Shown here: positions 48,887 to 57,227 of the stretch, piece after piece
Position numbering within the stretch: position 1 is the first letter of the stretch
Layout: each line of letters starts with the position of its first letter
Assembly: GCA_963665735.1 (NCBI GenBank)
Contig: OY762444.1
Location: 62,001-126,000, forward strand
From: CATOSK01 sp963665735
GTDB lineage: Bacteria; Chloroflexota; Dehalococcoidia; Lucifugimonadales; UBA3495
Direction of reading: 5' to 3'
DNA length: 64,000 nt
The notes under the pieces: model-generated
Database searches by the model: none
What the model was told of the DNA's origin: nothing
Seen by the model: the letters and a program-made list of their open reading frames with translations, nothing else
Position numbers and translations under genes: made by a program

Positions 48887-49876
48887 TTACATCCGAACTC
48901 CAGCCTCCCGCGCCTCCTTGGTCGCTTTCAGCCACCGCCACCGCTGCAACGGGTCGCTGACTGCCCGCATCCACACCCCGAACAGGTTGAAGGACAACGC
49001 CGTCAGGAAGATAGCCATTCCCGGCACCACCACCACCCACCAGGCGGTTACGATGTATTGCCGCCCCTGGGAGAGCATCAGGCCCCAGGACGATTCCGGC
49101 GGCTGAATGCCGAATCCCAGGAAGCTCAGCGTTGATTCGGTCAAAATGTTGCGGGGCACGTCCAAGGCCGCCAGGGTCAGCAGCGGCGTTATCAGGTTGG
49201 GCAGAATGTGACGGCCCACTATCCTTCCGTCGCTGCACCCGATAGCCCGCGCCGCGTCAACAAAGGCTTGCTCCCGCAGCGAAAGCACCACGCCCCGCGT
49301 AACCCGGCAATACAGCATCCACCGAGCCACCGCAAACACGATTATGATGTTGGTAAAACTCGGCCCTAATATGAACAACACCATCAACGCCAATAACAGC
49401 GTCGGCACCGACATGAAAACGTCCACCGCCCGCATGATGACGTCGTCCAGCAACCCCCGGTAGTAACCCGCCACCAACCCCAGGAACACCCCGATGATGC
49501 TGGAAATCAGCACCCCCAGCACGCCCACCGAAATGGAAATCCGTCCCCCGTAGATTAGCCGGCTCAGGTAGTCCCGGCCCAGGTGGTCGGTGCCCAAGAG
49601 GAAGAATCTGCCTTCTTCCGTCGGCGGGTCAGCCGTCCGGTCAACCGCCGTGCCGGTGGCTAGCGGTCCCAGGTGGCGCAGCCGCAGTTGCTGGTCTTGG
49701 GGGTCGTAAGGCGCAACCACCGGCGCAAAGACGGCCGCCAGGATGATTATCAGCAGGAACACCGCCGACAGCAGGGTGATGGTGTCGCTGAAAAATGCCT
49801 GCACCAGCGCGTGACGCCAGATGGCGACTATCTTGTTGGGCTGCCGCTCTAACGTGGTTGTTTCTTCTTGAATCAT
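48887..49876 (-). CDS. peptide/nickel-type ABC transporter permease (DppC-like)
   Basis: 329 residues. It has an N-terminal membrane segment, the LLGTDHLGRDYLSRLIYG segment common to DppC/OppC (about 92-109), five further membrane helices, and the EAA loop region EQAFVDAARAIGCSDGRIVG (about 205-224). It is the second gene of a two-gene operon, 77 nt after the DppB-like gene, and ends at a strong terminator. No substrate-binding protein or ATPase gene is adjacent, so the rest of the transporter must lie elsewhere. The substrate could be a peptide, nickel or another small molecule. Confidence 0.9.
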   Translation of the reverse strand: MIQEETTTLERQPNKIVAIWRHALVQAFFSDTITLLSAVFLLIIILAAVFAPVVAPYDPQDQQLRLRHLGPLATGTAVDRTADPPTEEGRFFLLGTDHLGRDYLSRLIYGGRISISVGVLGVLISSIIGVFLGLVAGYYRGLLDDVIMRAVDVFMSVPTLLLALMVLFILGPSFTNIIIVFAVARWMLYCRVTRGVVLSLREQAFVDAARAIGCSDGRIVGRHILPNLITPLLTLAALDVPRNILTESTLSFLGFGIQPPESSWGLMLSQGRQYIVTAWWVVVVPGMAIFLTALSFNLFGVWMRAVSDPLQRWRWLKATKEAREAGVRM

Positions 49877-49953
49877 GTCCGGGAATCCTCTAGCCCCCGC
49901 TGCTCATTTGGGCCTGCCTTGGGACGTTGCCCCGACTCGAAACCGATGATTCG

Positions 49954-50883
49954 TCAACTGTACGAAATCCTGGGGTCCAGCCAGGTGTAAACCAGGTCCA
50001 CCGTCAGGTTGATTACCATAACCATCAATGCGATTACGAAAACCGCCGCCGTTACCACCGGCAAGTCCCGCGCGTTGATGGCGTCAATCAGCAGTTTTCC
50101 GATGCCCGGCCACCCGAAGATAATCTCCACCACCGTGGAGCCGTTCATAAACCCCGCCAGTTCGTCGCCCATGAGCGTCACGATGGAAATGGCGGCGTTT
50201 TTCAAGACGTGGCTGTAAAGCACCGTGTTTTCAGCCAGGCCCTTGGCCCGAGCCGTCGCCACGTACTGCTTGTTGATTTCCTCAATCATAGTGGCCCGGG
50301 TTATCTGGGCATTCCGGCCCAGCACCCTGGGACACAGGGCAATCGCCGGCAGAATCATGAACTTCCAGCCCGACGGCCCCAAGCCGTCAAACCCCGACGT
50401 TGGCAGCAGGTCAAGCTGCACTGAAACTACCAGAATCAGCATCAAAGCCAGCCAGAACTCCGGCACCGAGATAATCGCGAAGGACAGCACATTCACTATC
50501 CGGTCAATTATCCCCCTGGGCCGCCGCGCCGCCAGCATCCCCAGCGGTATCCCGATAGCCCCCAGTATCCAGGCCACCACCGCCAGAATCGCCGTATTGG
50601 GCAAGCGGTCCCAAATCATCTCCCTGGCGTCAATCCGGTGCCGGATGGACTTGCCGAAGTCTCCCCGCGCCAGGTCCCAATAGAAATCCCCGAACCTGAC
50701 GTATAGCGGTCGGTCTAGTCCGAACTTTTCCCGCAGGGCGTCAATCGCTTCCTGCGAGGCGTCTTCGTCAACCAGCAGTTGCACCGGGTCGCCCAGGATG
50801 TTGATGGCAAAGAACAGCAGCGCCATCAACCCCATGATGATGAATATGGAGTGCCCCACCCGGCGGATCATGTAGTTGCGCAC
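49954..50883 (-). CDS. peptide/nickel-type ABC transporter permease (DppB-like)
   Basis: 309 residues, six membrane segments. MIRRVGHSIFIIMGLMALLF is a typical DppB start (basic then hydrophobic), followed by an extracytoplasmic domain with EAIDALREKFGLDRPLYVRF. The EAA loop is KQYVATARAKGLAENTVLYS (about 210-229), and VVEIIFGWPGIGKLLIDAIN matches the family. It pairs with the DppC-like protein to form the pore. It is the first gene of the operon. The upstream 447 bases hold repeats and the promoter for the opposite-strand selenoprotein gene, not a binding-protein gene. Confidence 0.9.
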   Translation of the reverse strand: MRNYMIRRVGHSIFIIMGLMALLFFAINILGDPVQLLVDEDASQEAIDALREKFGLDRPLYVRFGDFYWDLARGDFGKSIRHRIDAREMIWDRLPNTAILAVVAWILGAIGIPLGMLAARRPRGIIDRIVNVLSFAIISVPEFWLALMLILVVSVQLDLLPTSGFDGLGPSGWKFMILPAIALCPRVLGRNAQITRATMIEEINKQYVATARAKGLAENTVLYSHVLKNAAISIVTLMGDELAGFMNGSTVVEIIFGWPGIGKLLIDAINARDLPVVTAAVFVIALMVMVINLTVDLVYTWLDPRISYS

Positions 50884-51103
50884 AGGAATCCCCTCAGGCC
50901 GCGGCTATTGAAAGCGCGTGTTGGACTCAAAAGCGTTCACCGGGCAACGCAGCCAGCCCTTGGCCTTCCCGCGCCGCCAGTGTTGAAGTCGCCGGTTCCA
51001 AGCCTCGAAAGACGCCCGGATGGGCCGCCGGCGAAATTTGCGGCAATATACACCATGCACCCATCATCGTCAACAGACCGGAAACCGGCCACGGCTTTTT
51101 GAC

Positions 51104-51224
51104 CGTCATTCCGGCGAAAGCCGGAATCCAGAAATCCTTGCCGGAGCCGATGTTGGCCTTGATGCAGACGCAAGGGGTGAGAGTCCCTTACCCCTCCGAG
51201 GGGCAAGGTTAGGATGGGGGTGAA
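51104..51224. repeat. dispersed repeats before the selenoprotein gene
   Basis: A GTCATTCCGG palindrome with its common tail (51104-51160) and the C-rich/G-rich palindrome (about 51191-51223). They lie in the 447-base gap 50884-51330; the rest of the gap shows only the selenoprotein promoter. Confidence 0.75.
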
Positions 51225-51245
51225 ACCCGCCTTGTTACCAGCCTA

Positions 51246-51274
51246 ATGACATCCCCCGGCCTTGGTTGTAGAAT
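51246..51274 (+). promoter_or_regulatory. promoter of the selenoprotein gene
   Basis: -35 ATGACA (51246-51251, five of six consensus bases), exact 17-nt spacer, -10 TAGAAT (51269-51274). This gives a leader of about 50 nt before the ATG at 51331. Confidence 0.6.
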
Positions 51275-51330
51275 GGCTCCAACAAGCCCCGCCACAATCC
51301 TGTCAAACCCGTGAAATTAAGGAGGTTGGC

Positions 51331-51546
51331 ATGGCCGACATACCCATCGTTTATACCCTGACGGTTTGACCGGCCAGCGACCGGTTGCGCGACGCGTGGC
51401 GTCGGCAGGGTATCGTTTACGAAGAACGCCGGGTTGACCAGGCCCAGGAAACCCTTGATGAGGCCCTGGACTACGCCGACACCGTTCCCATCATCATCTA
51501 CCCCGATGGACGGGTGGAAGTCGGTTTCGAGGGCCATACAGGTTGA
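51331..51546 (+). CDS. selenocysteine-containing glutaredoxin-like protein
   Basis: A 71-residue protein with TGA at codon 13 (51367-51369) read as selenocysteine; TGA at 51544 is the stop. It has a glutaredoxin/NrdH fold pattern: a first beta strand ending PIVYTLTV, then the active-site motif Sec-Pro-Ala-Ser, helix DRLRDAWRRQG, strand IVYEERRVD, a second helix, the cis-proline motif DTVPIIIYPDG, and VEVGFEGHTG at the end. Sec sits exactly where the first Cys of CxxC would be, with Ser at the second position. Support: a perfect AAGGAGG 5 nt before the ATG, a good promoter, a downstream hairpin (51390-51404), and a tRNA-Sec gene in the same window. A thioredoxin-like gene follows in the same direction. 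Standard gene callers end it at codon 12 and miss it. Likely a thiol/selenol oxidoreductase; partners are unknown. Confidence 0.85.
51390..51404 (+). promoter_or_regulatory. bacterial SECIS-like hairpin
   Basis: CGACGC (51390-51395) pairs perfectly with GCGTCG (51399-51404) around a GTG loop, within the coding region. The stem starts 20 nt after the TGA, and the loop with its leading G lies 26 nt after it. This fits the usual bacterial SECIS rule of a hairpin with a G at the start of the apical loop about 16-37 nt after UGA. A weaker stem, ACCGG/CCGGT, lies at 51369-51385. Confidence 0.65.
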
Positions 51547-51636
51547 GAAATCGGCTAACGGGTCGTTGGCCCGTGTGAAAACCCTTGGCCGGAAACGACA
51601 ACTTTCCCCAACAAACAAGAATCCAGGAGGCTAGTC

Positions 51637-52221
51637 ATGGCGCGAGAGACCAGCGTTGTCACCCCGCAACGGTTCGATGAAGGTTTTGCCTACCCCGACT
51701 ACATCGGCCAGATTAACGTCAACAAAGCCCGCTTTGAGGAATTCTACAACAACTTCCAGGTAACCCCCGAAGAAACGGCGGCCCTGCGCGAGTTGTCCCA
51801 GCGGGACGACGGCCCCACCAAGATGCTGGTGCTGGGCGAGGACTGGTGCGGCGACGTGGTGCGGGGCTTGCCCGTGCTGGCCCGCATCGCCGAGGCCGGC
51901 GACCTGGAAATGAAGGTGTTTCCCCGCGACCAGCACCATGACATAATGAACGAGTTCCTCAAGAACGGTGAATGGATGTCCATTCCCACCGCCGTTTTCT
52001 ACACCCGCGACCACCGCTACATCTGCCATTGGATTGAACGCCCCGAAGTCGCTGACCGGGAAATGGTGGAAATCGAAGAAGCCATCCGCGCCGAAAACCC
52101 CGACATCACCGACCAGGAATTTGGCCGTCAGCGCCGCGCCCGCACCGGCGCCAAGGCCGAGGAATGGCAGCGGGCCAGCGTCGTCGAAATCATAGACCTG
52201 CTCCAAAAAAGCGTCGGTTAA
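51637..52221 (+). CDS. thioredoxin family protein (single-cysteine WCGDV site)
   Basis: 194 residues. LVLGEDWCGDVVRGLPVLAR (about 64-83) is the thioredoxin active-site region, but the usual second cysteine (WCxxC) is Val, so only a monothiol site remains. WMSIPTAVFYTRDHRYICHW carries the cis-proline and a further Cys. The fold resembles the Thioredoxin_9-type family. AGGAGG precedes the ATG by 7 nt. It follows the selenoprotein gene in the same direction after 90 nt, and the two may share a transcript and a redox role. Confidence 0.82.
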   Translation: MARETSVVTPQRFDEGFAYPDYIGQINVNKARFEEFYNNFQVTPEETAALRELSQRDDGPTKMLVLGEDWCGDVVRGLPVLARIAEAGDLEMKVFPRDQHHDIMNEFLKNGEWMSIPTAVFYTRDHRYICHWIERPEVADREMVEIEEAIRAENPDITDQEFGRQRRARTGAKAEEWQRASVVEIIDLLQKSVG

Positions 52222-52275
52222 CCCCTAGCCCCTCAGCCATGCCGGCTGGCGTTAGTAGTTCTGGCGTCAAGACGT

Positions 52276-52438
52276 AGGGGCGGGTTTGGAACCCGCCCCT
52301 ATCTTCGCCGCAGATACCGTCATTCCGGCGAAAGCCGGAATCCAGAAATCCTTGCCGGGGCTGATGTTAGCCCTGCCGGAAACAGACGCGGCGAAAACTC
52401 CCTTCCCCCGTCAAATGGGAAGGCCAGCATGGGGGTGA
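52276..52438. repeat. three dispersed repeats
   Basis: GTAGGGGCGGGTTTGGAACC palindrome (52276-52303), GTCATTCCGG palindrome with tail (52319-52370) and a C-rich/G-rich palindrome variant (about 52398-52438) that touches the end of the BNR-repeat gene. Confidence 0.75.
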
Positions 52439-52449
52439 GGATGGTCTCT

Positions 52450-53442
52450 TTACCCCACGGCCAAACCCCGTACCTCCTTGGCCTCCATCGGCAGTGGGTA
52501 GGCCGTCCATGTCGCCCCGTCGTCGCCGGAACCGAAGGTATCCCCGTCCCGGGCCACGCAGAAGACATGAGCCGGCGACCGCGGATCGGCCCGCACTGCC
52601 ATCATCGTGCTGTCCGCGGTGATTCCCGCGCCCACCTTTTCAAAACTCTTGAACAAGTCGCGGCTCCGGTACAACGCCCCCTGGCTGCTGCGGGCCGCCG
52701 CCCCGATGGAAACGTACATCACGTTGGGGTCATGGGCAGCTGCCCACAAGTCCCGGGTGTAGGTGATTTCCGAAAATTGCCCGAAGTTAATGGGTATCCA
52801 CTCGCTGCCCCGTTCCGGCCCGATGAACGGCCCTTGCCGCGTGGTGATAAACACCGTATGGGGCGATGCCGCCGTGCATTGGACGCCGTGCAGGTCCAGG
52901 GTATCCTCGCTGGGCGCCAGCGAGCCGGTGATTTCGTCCCAGGTGTCGCCCCCGTCGGCGCTGCGGATTACGCCGGCCACTTCCAGCGCGGCGTACATTT
53001 CATCCGGGAAGTTGGGGTCTGCGGCCAGGGCGATTACCCGCGTCGGAAAGGCCATCTGGCATTCGTTGCCCCCCATCGTCGCCGGCAGCTTGGCCCACGA
53101 ATCCCCGCCGTTGACGCTGCGGTAAATCTCACCCGGCGCCGTTCCCAGGTACATTACGCTGGGGTCGCCGGGCCGGAACAGGAAAGACCACACCCCCGGA
53201 GCGGCCACCGGGTAATCCAGCCGCTCCCAATTGTTCCCCCGGTCGGAACTCCGGTAAGGCCCGTTGTTGGTGCCGGCGTAAACCACGTCGGGATTGCCGG
53301 GATGAATGGCGATGCCCTGCACCTGCACCCGTTCGGGCAATCCGTTGGTCAAGGTTTCCCAATGGTCGGAACCGGCCGCCAGCCGGTAAAGCCCGTAACT
53401 TTCCGCTCCCACGTAAACATTGGTGCTGTCGGAAAAGGGCAT
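52450..53442 (-). CDS. Asp-box/BNR repeat beta-propeller protein
   Basis: 330 residues forming a predicted beta-propeller. Four Asp-box-like motifs are visible: YRSSDRGNNWER, YRSVNGGDSWAK, IRSADGGDTWDE and the weaker YRSRDLFKSFEK. These repeats occur in sialidase-type and plant photosystem assembly HCF136-like (YCF48) proteins, but no catalytic residues of sialidases are apparent. There is no signal peptide. The start ATG 53442 has GGGAGG about 7 nt upstream. It is the last gene of the minus-strand purine region; repeats and 285 bases separate it from purS, so it is probably a separate unit. Confidence 0.83.
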   Translation of the reverse strand: MPFSDSTNVYVGAESYGLYRLAAGSDHWETLTNGLPERVQVQGIAIHPGNPDVVYAGTNNGPYRSSDRGNNWERLDYPVAAPGVWSFLFRPGDPSVMYLGTAPGEIYRSVNGGDSWAKLPATMGGNECQMAFPTRVIALAADPNFPDEMYAALEVAGVIRSADGGDTWDEITGSLAPSEDTLDLHGVQCTAASPHTVFITTRQGPFIGPERGSEWIPINFGQFSEITYTRDLWAAAHDPNVMYVSIGAAARSSQGALYRSRDLFKSFEKVGAGITADSTMMAVRADPRSPAHVFCVARDGDTFGSGDDGATWTAYPLPMEAKEVRGLAVG

Positions 53443-53578
53443 AAATTCACCTCCCTTGAAACACTGCATAAAAGTCAAAGCCCGCCCATTGCATCAAACA
53501 CCGGCCACCATTGTCAAATCCGCGCCCGGTAAAGCCGCCGGGGGTAAACAAAAATGCTTTCCCCCTTGCCGCAACTAC

Positions 53579-53690
53579 CGTCACTCCGGCGAAAGCCGGA
53601 TTCCATAAATCCTAATCGCCCAAGGCCGTTGCCATTCCCCAAAGCTACCCGCCTAACCTGTAGGGGCAGGTTCCAAACCTGCCCCTACGT
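53579..53690. repeat. two dispersed repeats between purS and the propeller gene
   Basis: A GTCACTCCGG palindrome variant (53579-53605) and a GTAGGGGCAGGTTCCAAACC palindrome (53660-53688). No gene is seen in 53443-53727. Confidence 0.75.
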
Positions 53691-53727
53691 CTTGACCTTG
53701 ATACGTCATTGGCCACAAAGCCCGCGG

Positions 53728-53979
53728 TCAAGAAACCTCTTCAACCGCGAACCGGAACTCCTCAATCACCGGGTTGGCCAGCAGTTGTTGGCACATCGCC
53801 TCCACCTGGCCCTCCGCGGCTGTCTTGTCCGTCCCTTCCAGCCTGACCTCCAGGTACTTGCCCAGCCGGACGTTTTCCACCCCGGCGAATCCCAGCGTTT
53901 GCAGACCGTCCGCCACCGTCAGCCCGGCAGGGTCGTTAACCGTGGGTTTCAGCGTTACGATTACCTTGGCCAGAAACAA
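53728..53979 (-). CDS. purS: phosphoribosylformylglycinamidine synthase subunit PurS
   Basis: 83 residues, the usual size. FLAKVIVTLKPTVNDPAGLT at the start, LGFAGVENVRLGKYLEVRLE in the middle and LANPVIEEFRFAVEEV at the end are the family's hallmarks. It is a small structural subunit of the three-part FGAM synthase with PurQ and PurL. Neither purQ nor purL follows it here, unlike the common purSQL arrangement, so the complex must be completed from another locus. The DUF3105 gene lies 23 nt upstream, in the same direction. Confidence 0.93.
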   Translation of the reverse strand: MFLAKVIVTLKPTVNDPAGLTVADGLQTLGFAGVENVRLGKYLEVRLEGTDKTAAEGQVEAMCQQLLANPVIEEFRFAVEEVS

Positions 53980-54002
53980 GAACCACTCCGTAGGCGTCAG
54001 TA

Positions 54003-54707
54003 TTAGCCGCTTGTCTGCGGCATCACCCCGCCCACCGTGCAGGGGGAGCCGTTGGGAAATTCCGGCCCCAGGGTTCCGGCGTAAGTCTCGAAAAACCTCT
54101 CGATGCGGTCTTTGTCAACTCCGGTCATCTGGTCTGACACTCCCCAGGCGGCCAGGGCCACGTCGCCTTGGGGAATCTTGGTATAGCGGCGGGCTACCCC
54201 GTGGACGTTGGCCAGGCCAATGTCGTCGAGTACGTCCCGCAGTTCTCCCACCTCTTCGGGCGTCGCCAGGTTGTAGCTGACCACGATGTTGCCGTGTTCC
54301 AGGTTGTGAACCACCCGCTCGTCGGGCAGTTCTTCCTCAAAGAAACCGCACTCGGACCAAGCGGCCCAGTGGTCCCCAGACGTGGCCGGAATGCTGTTGT
54401 ATTCCACCGTCTCGCCGTTGGGTACGTGCCGCCGGGTGACCATGACGGGGTGCTGCGTCCCGACTCCGTCCACGTATTCGTAAGATGCCCCGGTGCTGCC
54501 GCCAAAGTTCCCGCCGCCCAGTCCCACCAGCGACGGCACGGTGAATCCGGCGATTACCAGCACCGCGATGACCGCCGATGCGGTAACGTACAGCCACCGC
54601 CGGCCGCTGCTCTGGCGGGGTTGTTGGCGGTAAGTCCGCAGCGTTGCGCCGGTTCCCCGGCCCTGCACCGGCCGGCCCCGTCGCCGCCGGCGTCTCGATT
54701 GCGGCAC
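54003..54707 (-). CDS. DUF3105 domain membrane-anchored protein
   Basis: 234 residues. A basic N-terminus of about 40 residues (RRRRRRGRP) leads into one membrane segment (YVTASAVIAVLVIAGFTVPS, about 40-59) and an extracytoplasmic DUF3105 domain. In that domain NGETVEYNSIPATSGDHWAA and LPDERVVHNLEHGNIVVSYN are the conserved parts, with His residues that may bind metal. I start at GTG 54707, which has GGGAGGGG 6 nt upstream; longer frames run into purC. It sits between purS and purC on the same strand. Its function is not established in the family. Confidence 0.85.
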   Translation of the reverse strand: MPQSRRRRRRGRPVQGRGTGATLRTYRQQPRQSSGRRWLYVTASAVIAVLVIAGFTVPSLVGLGGGNFGGSTGASYEYVDGVGTQHPVMVTRRHVPNGETVEYNSIPATSGDHWAAWSECGFFEEELPDERVVHNLEHGNIVVSYNLATPEEVGELRDVLDDIGLANVHGVARRYTKIPQGDVALAAWGVSDQMTGVDKDRIERFFETYAGTLGPEFPNGSPCTVGGVMPQTSG

Positions 54708-54757
54708 GTCTCTCCCCTCCCTGAACCTAATCCCTGACCTAAGCCCCTGGCCCGCTG

Positions 54758-55654
54758 CTAGAGCGACTCTCCCGTCAGCAGCCGGTAGGCTTCCAGATAA
54801 CGCTCGGTGGTGCGCGCCACCACTTCCGTGGGCAACTCCGGCGCCGGCGGTTCCTGGTTCCAACCCTGCTCCGTCAGGTAGTCCCGGACGTACTGCTTGT
54901 CGAAGTTGGGCTGCGACTTCCCGGGTTCATACCCCCGCGCGTCCCAGAAACGGCTGGAATCCGGCGTCAGCAACTCGTCTATCAGGATAAGCTCCCCATC
55001 CAGCAGGCCGAACTCCATCTTGGTGTCCGCCAGGATTATTCCCTTTTCCTTGGCGTAACCGTCGGCGTAGGAATAGACCGCCTTGCTGACCTCTTCCAAC
55101 TGCCGGGCCATATCCTCCCCAACCATATCCACCACTTCTTGCGGCGTCATGTTTTGGTCGTGGCCTTCCTCCGCCTTGGTGGTCGGCGTGAACAGCGGTT
55201 CCGGGAAGGGTGTTCCCTCCACCATGCCCTCCGGCATCGGCAGGCCCCAGACCGTTCCGGCCCGACGGTACTCCGCCCACGCCGACCCGGTGATGTACCC
55301 CCGCACGATGCACTCCATATCAATCCGTTCCGCCTTTTTGACAATCATGGCTTGCCCCGCCAGGTCTGCGGGCAGTTGCGCCATGACTTCCGTCCCCCCG
55401 TAGTTGGCTCCGGCATCGGGCGCGTCCGCCAGACAAATCAGGTGGTTGGGGACGATGTGCTTGGTCTGGTCGAACCAGAACCCGGAAATGCGGTTCAGCA
55501 CCTGCCCCTTGCTGGGTATGCCCGTGGGCAGCACCACGTCAAAGGCCGAAATCCGGTCGGTAGCCACCATCAGCAGCGTCGAACCGTCAACCGAGTAGGT
55601 GTCGCGCACCTTGCCCCGGTGCAGAAAGTTGGGAAGGTTGGTCTCGGTGTACAT
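54758..55654 (-). CDS. purC: phosphoribosylaminoimidazole-succinocarboxamide synthase
   Basis: 298 residues of SAICAR synthetase, long form. It opens LPNFLHRGKVRDTYSVDGST, has DRISAFDVVLPTGIPSKGQV (substrate loop) and IDMECIVRGYITGSAW, and LADTKMEFGLLDGELILIDE with SRFWDARGYEPGKSQPNFDK (nucleotide site). It converts CAIR and aspartate to SAICAR. It lies upstream of the DUF3105 and purS genes, and downstream of purB after a 95-bp element. Confidence 0.97.
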   Translation of the reverse strand: MYTETNLPNFLHRGKVRDTYSVDGSTLLMVATDRISAFDVVLPTGIPSKGQVLNRISGFWFDQTKHIVPNHLICLADAPDAGANYGGTEVMAQLPADLAGQAMIVKKAERIDMECIVRGYITGSAWAEYRRAGTVWGLPMPEGMVEGTPFPEPLFTPTTKAEEGHDQNMTPQEVVDMVGEDMARQLEEVSKAVYSYADGYAKEKGIILADTKMEFGLLDGELILIDELLTPDSSRFWDARGYEPGKSQPNFDKQYVRDYLTEQGWNQEPPAPELPTEVVARTTERYLEAYRLLTGESL

Positions 55655-55711
55655 GAAAAGTCCTTTTTCCCCTAAAATTCTTGGCTCTCAAAGTGTGTCG
55701 TGAAAATCATC

Positions 55712-55806
55712 GTCATACCGGCGTAGGCCGGTATCCAGGATTCCTGGCCCACACGGACGCGGTTGTATGCTTGGGGTTTCTGGATTCCGGCTTTCGCCGG
55801 AATGAC
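55712..55806. mobile_element. 95-bp miniature inverted-repeat element, copy B
   Basis: Same length as 7641-7735 and aligned with it end to end in reverse orientation. The ends are GTCATACCGGCGTAGGCCGG and the inverted CCGGCTTTCGCCGGAATGAC. It lies in the 180-bp gap between purB and purC. Confidence 0.75.
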
Positions 55807-55834
55807 GGGTTTGCTCCTTTTGACGGTTTAACGG

Positions 55835-57145
55835 TCAGGCGTTGACCTTGGAACGGGCCAGCCCGATGCGCTGGAAGGTGTCGTCAATATACCGAGTGTA
55901 ATACCCGTAGTCGAAGATTTCATCCATTTCCGCGTCGGACAGGCGGGCTTTCGCCTCCGGATCGGCTTTCAACAACTCCCGGAAATCCCGGTCTTCGTCC
56001 CAACTCCGCATGGCGTTGCGCTGCACCACCTTGTAAGCCTCTTCCCGGGCCAGTCCCTTGTCCACCAGGGCCAGCAGCGCGCGTTGACTGAATATCAGCC
56101 CCCGGCTGCTTTCCACGTTGGCCCACATCCGCTCCGGGAACACCCGCAAGTCCCGCACGATGCGGGTAAAGATGCTCAGAATGTAGTCCAAGGCCAGGCA
56201 CGAATCGGGCAGAATTATGCGCTCGGCGGAAGAGTGGCTGATGTCCCTTTCTCCCCACAATGCCACATTTTCCAGGGCGGTGACGCTGTGGCCCCGGATG
56301 AGCCGGGCTAGGCCGCAGATTCTTTCCGCCAACTCCGGGTTCCGCTTGTGGGGCATGGACGACGAGCCGGTCTGTCCCGACCCGAAGGGTTCTTCCAGCT
56401 CGTGTACCTCGGTGCGCTGCATCCCCCGGATTTCCGTGGCGAACTTTTCCAACGACGCCGCGATAAGGGCCAGCGTGGTCACGAAATGGGCGTAACGGTC
56501 CCGTTGGATGACCTGGTTGGACACCGGGGCGACTTTCAAGTCCAGCCGCCGGCAAACCGTCTCTTCCACTTCCGGCGAAATGGTGGCGTGAGTGCCAACG
56601 GCCCCGGAAATCTTGCCCACCCGGACGCTTTCTATCGCTTCGGACAGGCGCGCTTTCTGCCGACGCATTTCGTCCCACCACAGGGCCAGTTTCAAGCCGA
56701 AGGTCATCGGCTCGGCGTGAACCCCGTGGGTGCGTCCCATCATCATCGTATCCTTATGGGCTACTGCCTGCGCCGCCAGCGCATCAATGGCGTCATCCAG
56801 GTCTTGCAGCAGCAGGTTGCCCGCCTCCACCAGTTGCAACGCCTGGGCCGTGTCCAGCATATCCGAGGAAGTCATGCCCAGGTGCAGCCAGCGTCCTTCC
56901 GGGCCGATGCTCTCGGTGATGGAAGTCAGGAAAGCCGTAACGTCGTGCCGCGTGGTCTCGAAAATCTCCATCATCCGCTGGTGGTTGTACTCGGCTTGAC
57001 GCAGCCGGGCCATGTCGTCCTGGGGCACCACGCCCTGCTCGGCCCAAGCCTCCGCCACGGCCAACTCCACGTCCAGCCACTTCCGGTACTTGTTTTCCTC
57101 CGACCAGACCCGTTTCATGGCGGGCCGGGAATAACGGTCAATCAC
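55835..57145 (-). CDS. purB: adenylosuccinate lyase
   Basis: 436 residues. The fumarase/aspartase-superfamily signature is GSSSMPHKRNPELAERI (about 265-281); MGRTHGVHAEPMTFGLKL and RYSRPAMKRVWSEENKYRKW match the PurB type. It cleaves SAICAR and adenylosuccinate to release fumarate. It is upstream of purC in the minus-strand purine series, with the catalytic Ser in the flexible SSS loop. The start ATG at 57145 is in the usual place (MIDRYSRP). Confidence 0.97.
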   Translation of the reverse strand: MIDRYSRPAMKRVWSEENKYRKWLDVELAVAEAWAEQGVVPQDDMARLRQAEYNHQRMMEIFETTRHDVTAFLTSITESIGPEGRWLHLGMTSSDMLDTAQALQLVEAGNLLLQDLDDAIDALAAQAVAHKDTMMMGRTHGVHAEPMTFGLKLALWWDEMRRQKARLSEAIESVRVGKISGAVGTHATISPEVEETVCRRLDLKVAPVSNQVIQRDRYAHFVTTLALIAASLEKFATEIRGMQRTEVHELEEPFGSGQTGSSSMPHKRNPELAERICGLARLIRGHSVTALENVALWGERDISHSSAERIILPDSCLALDYILSIFTRIVRDLRVFPERMWANVESSRGLIFSQRALLALVDKGLAREEAYKVVQRNAMRSWDEDRDFRELLKADPEAKARLSDAEMDEIFDYGYYTRYIDDTFQRIGLARSKVNA

Positions 57146-57227
57146 GCTGGAGCCTCCCCACGGGTGATAGTTCTTGCAGTGACAATATGCCGCCCCAACC
57201 GGAATCTAACGCCTTCTGTCCTACTGT

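Noticed and set aside
51544..51558. reading the second TGA (51544) also as selenocysteine, ending at TAA 51556
   Set aside because: It would add only Sec-Glu-Ile-Gly after the natural glutaredoxin end, and no second SECIS-like hairpin follows at the right distance.
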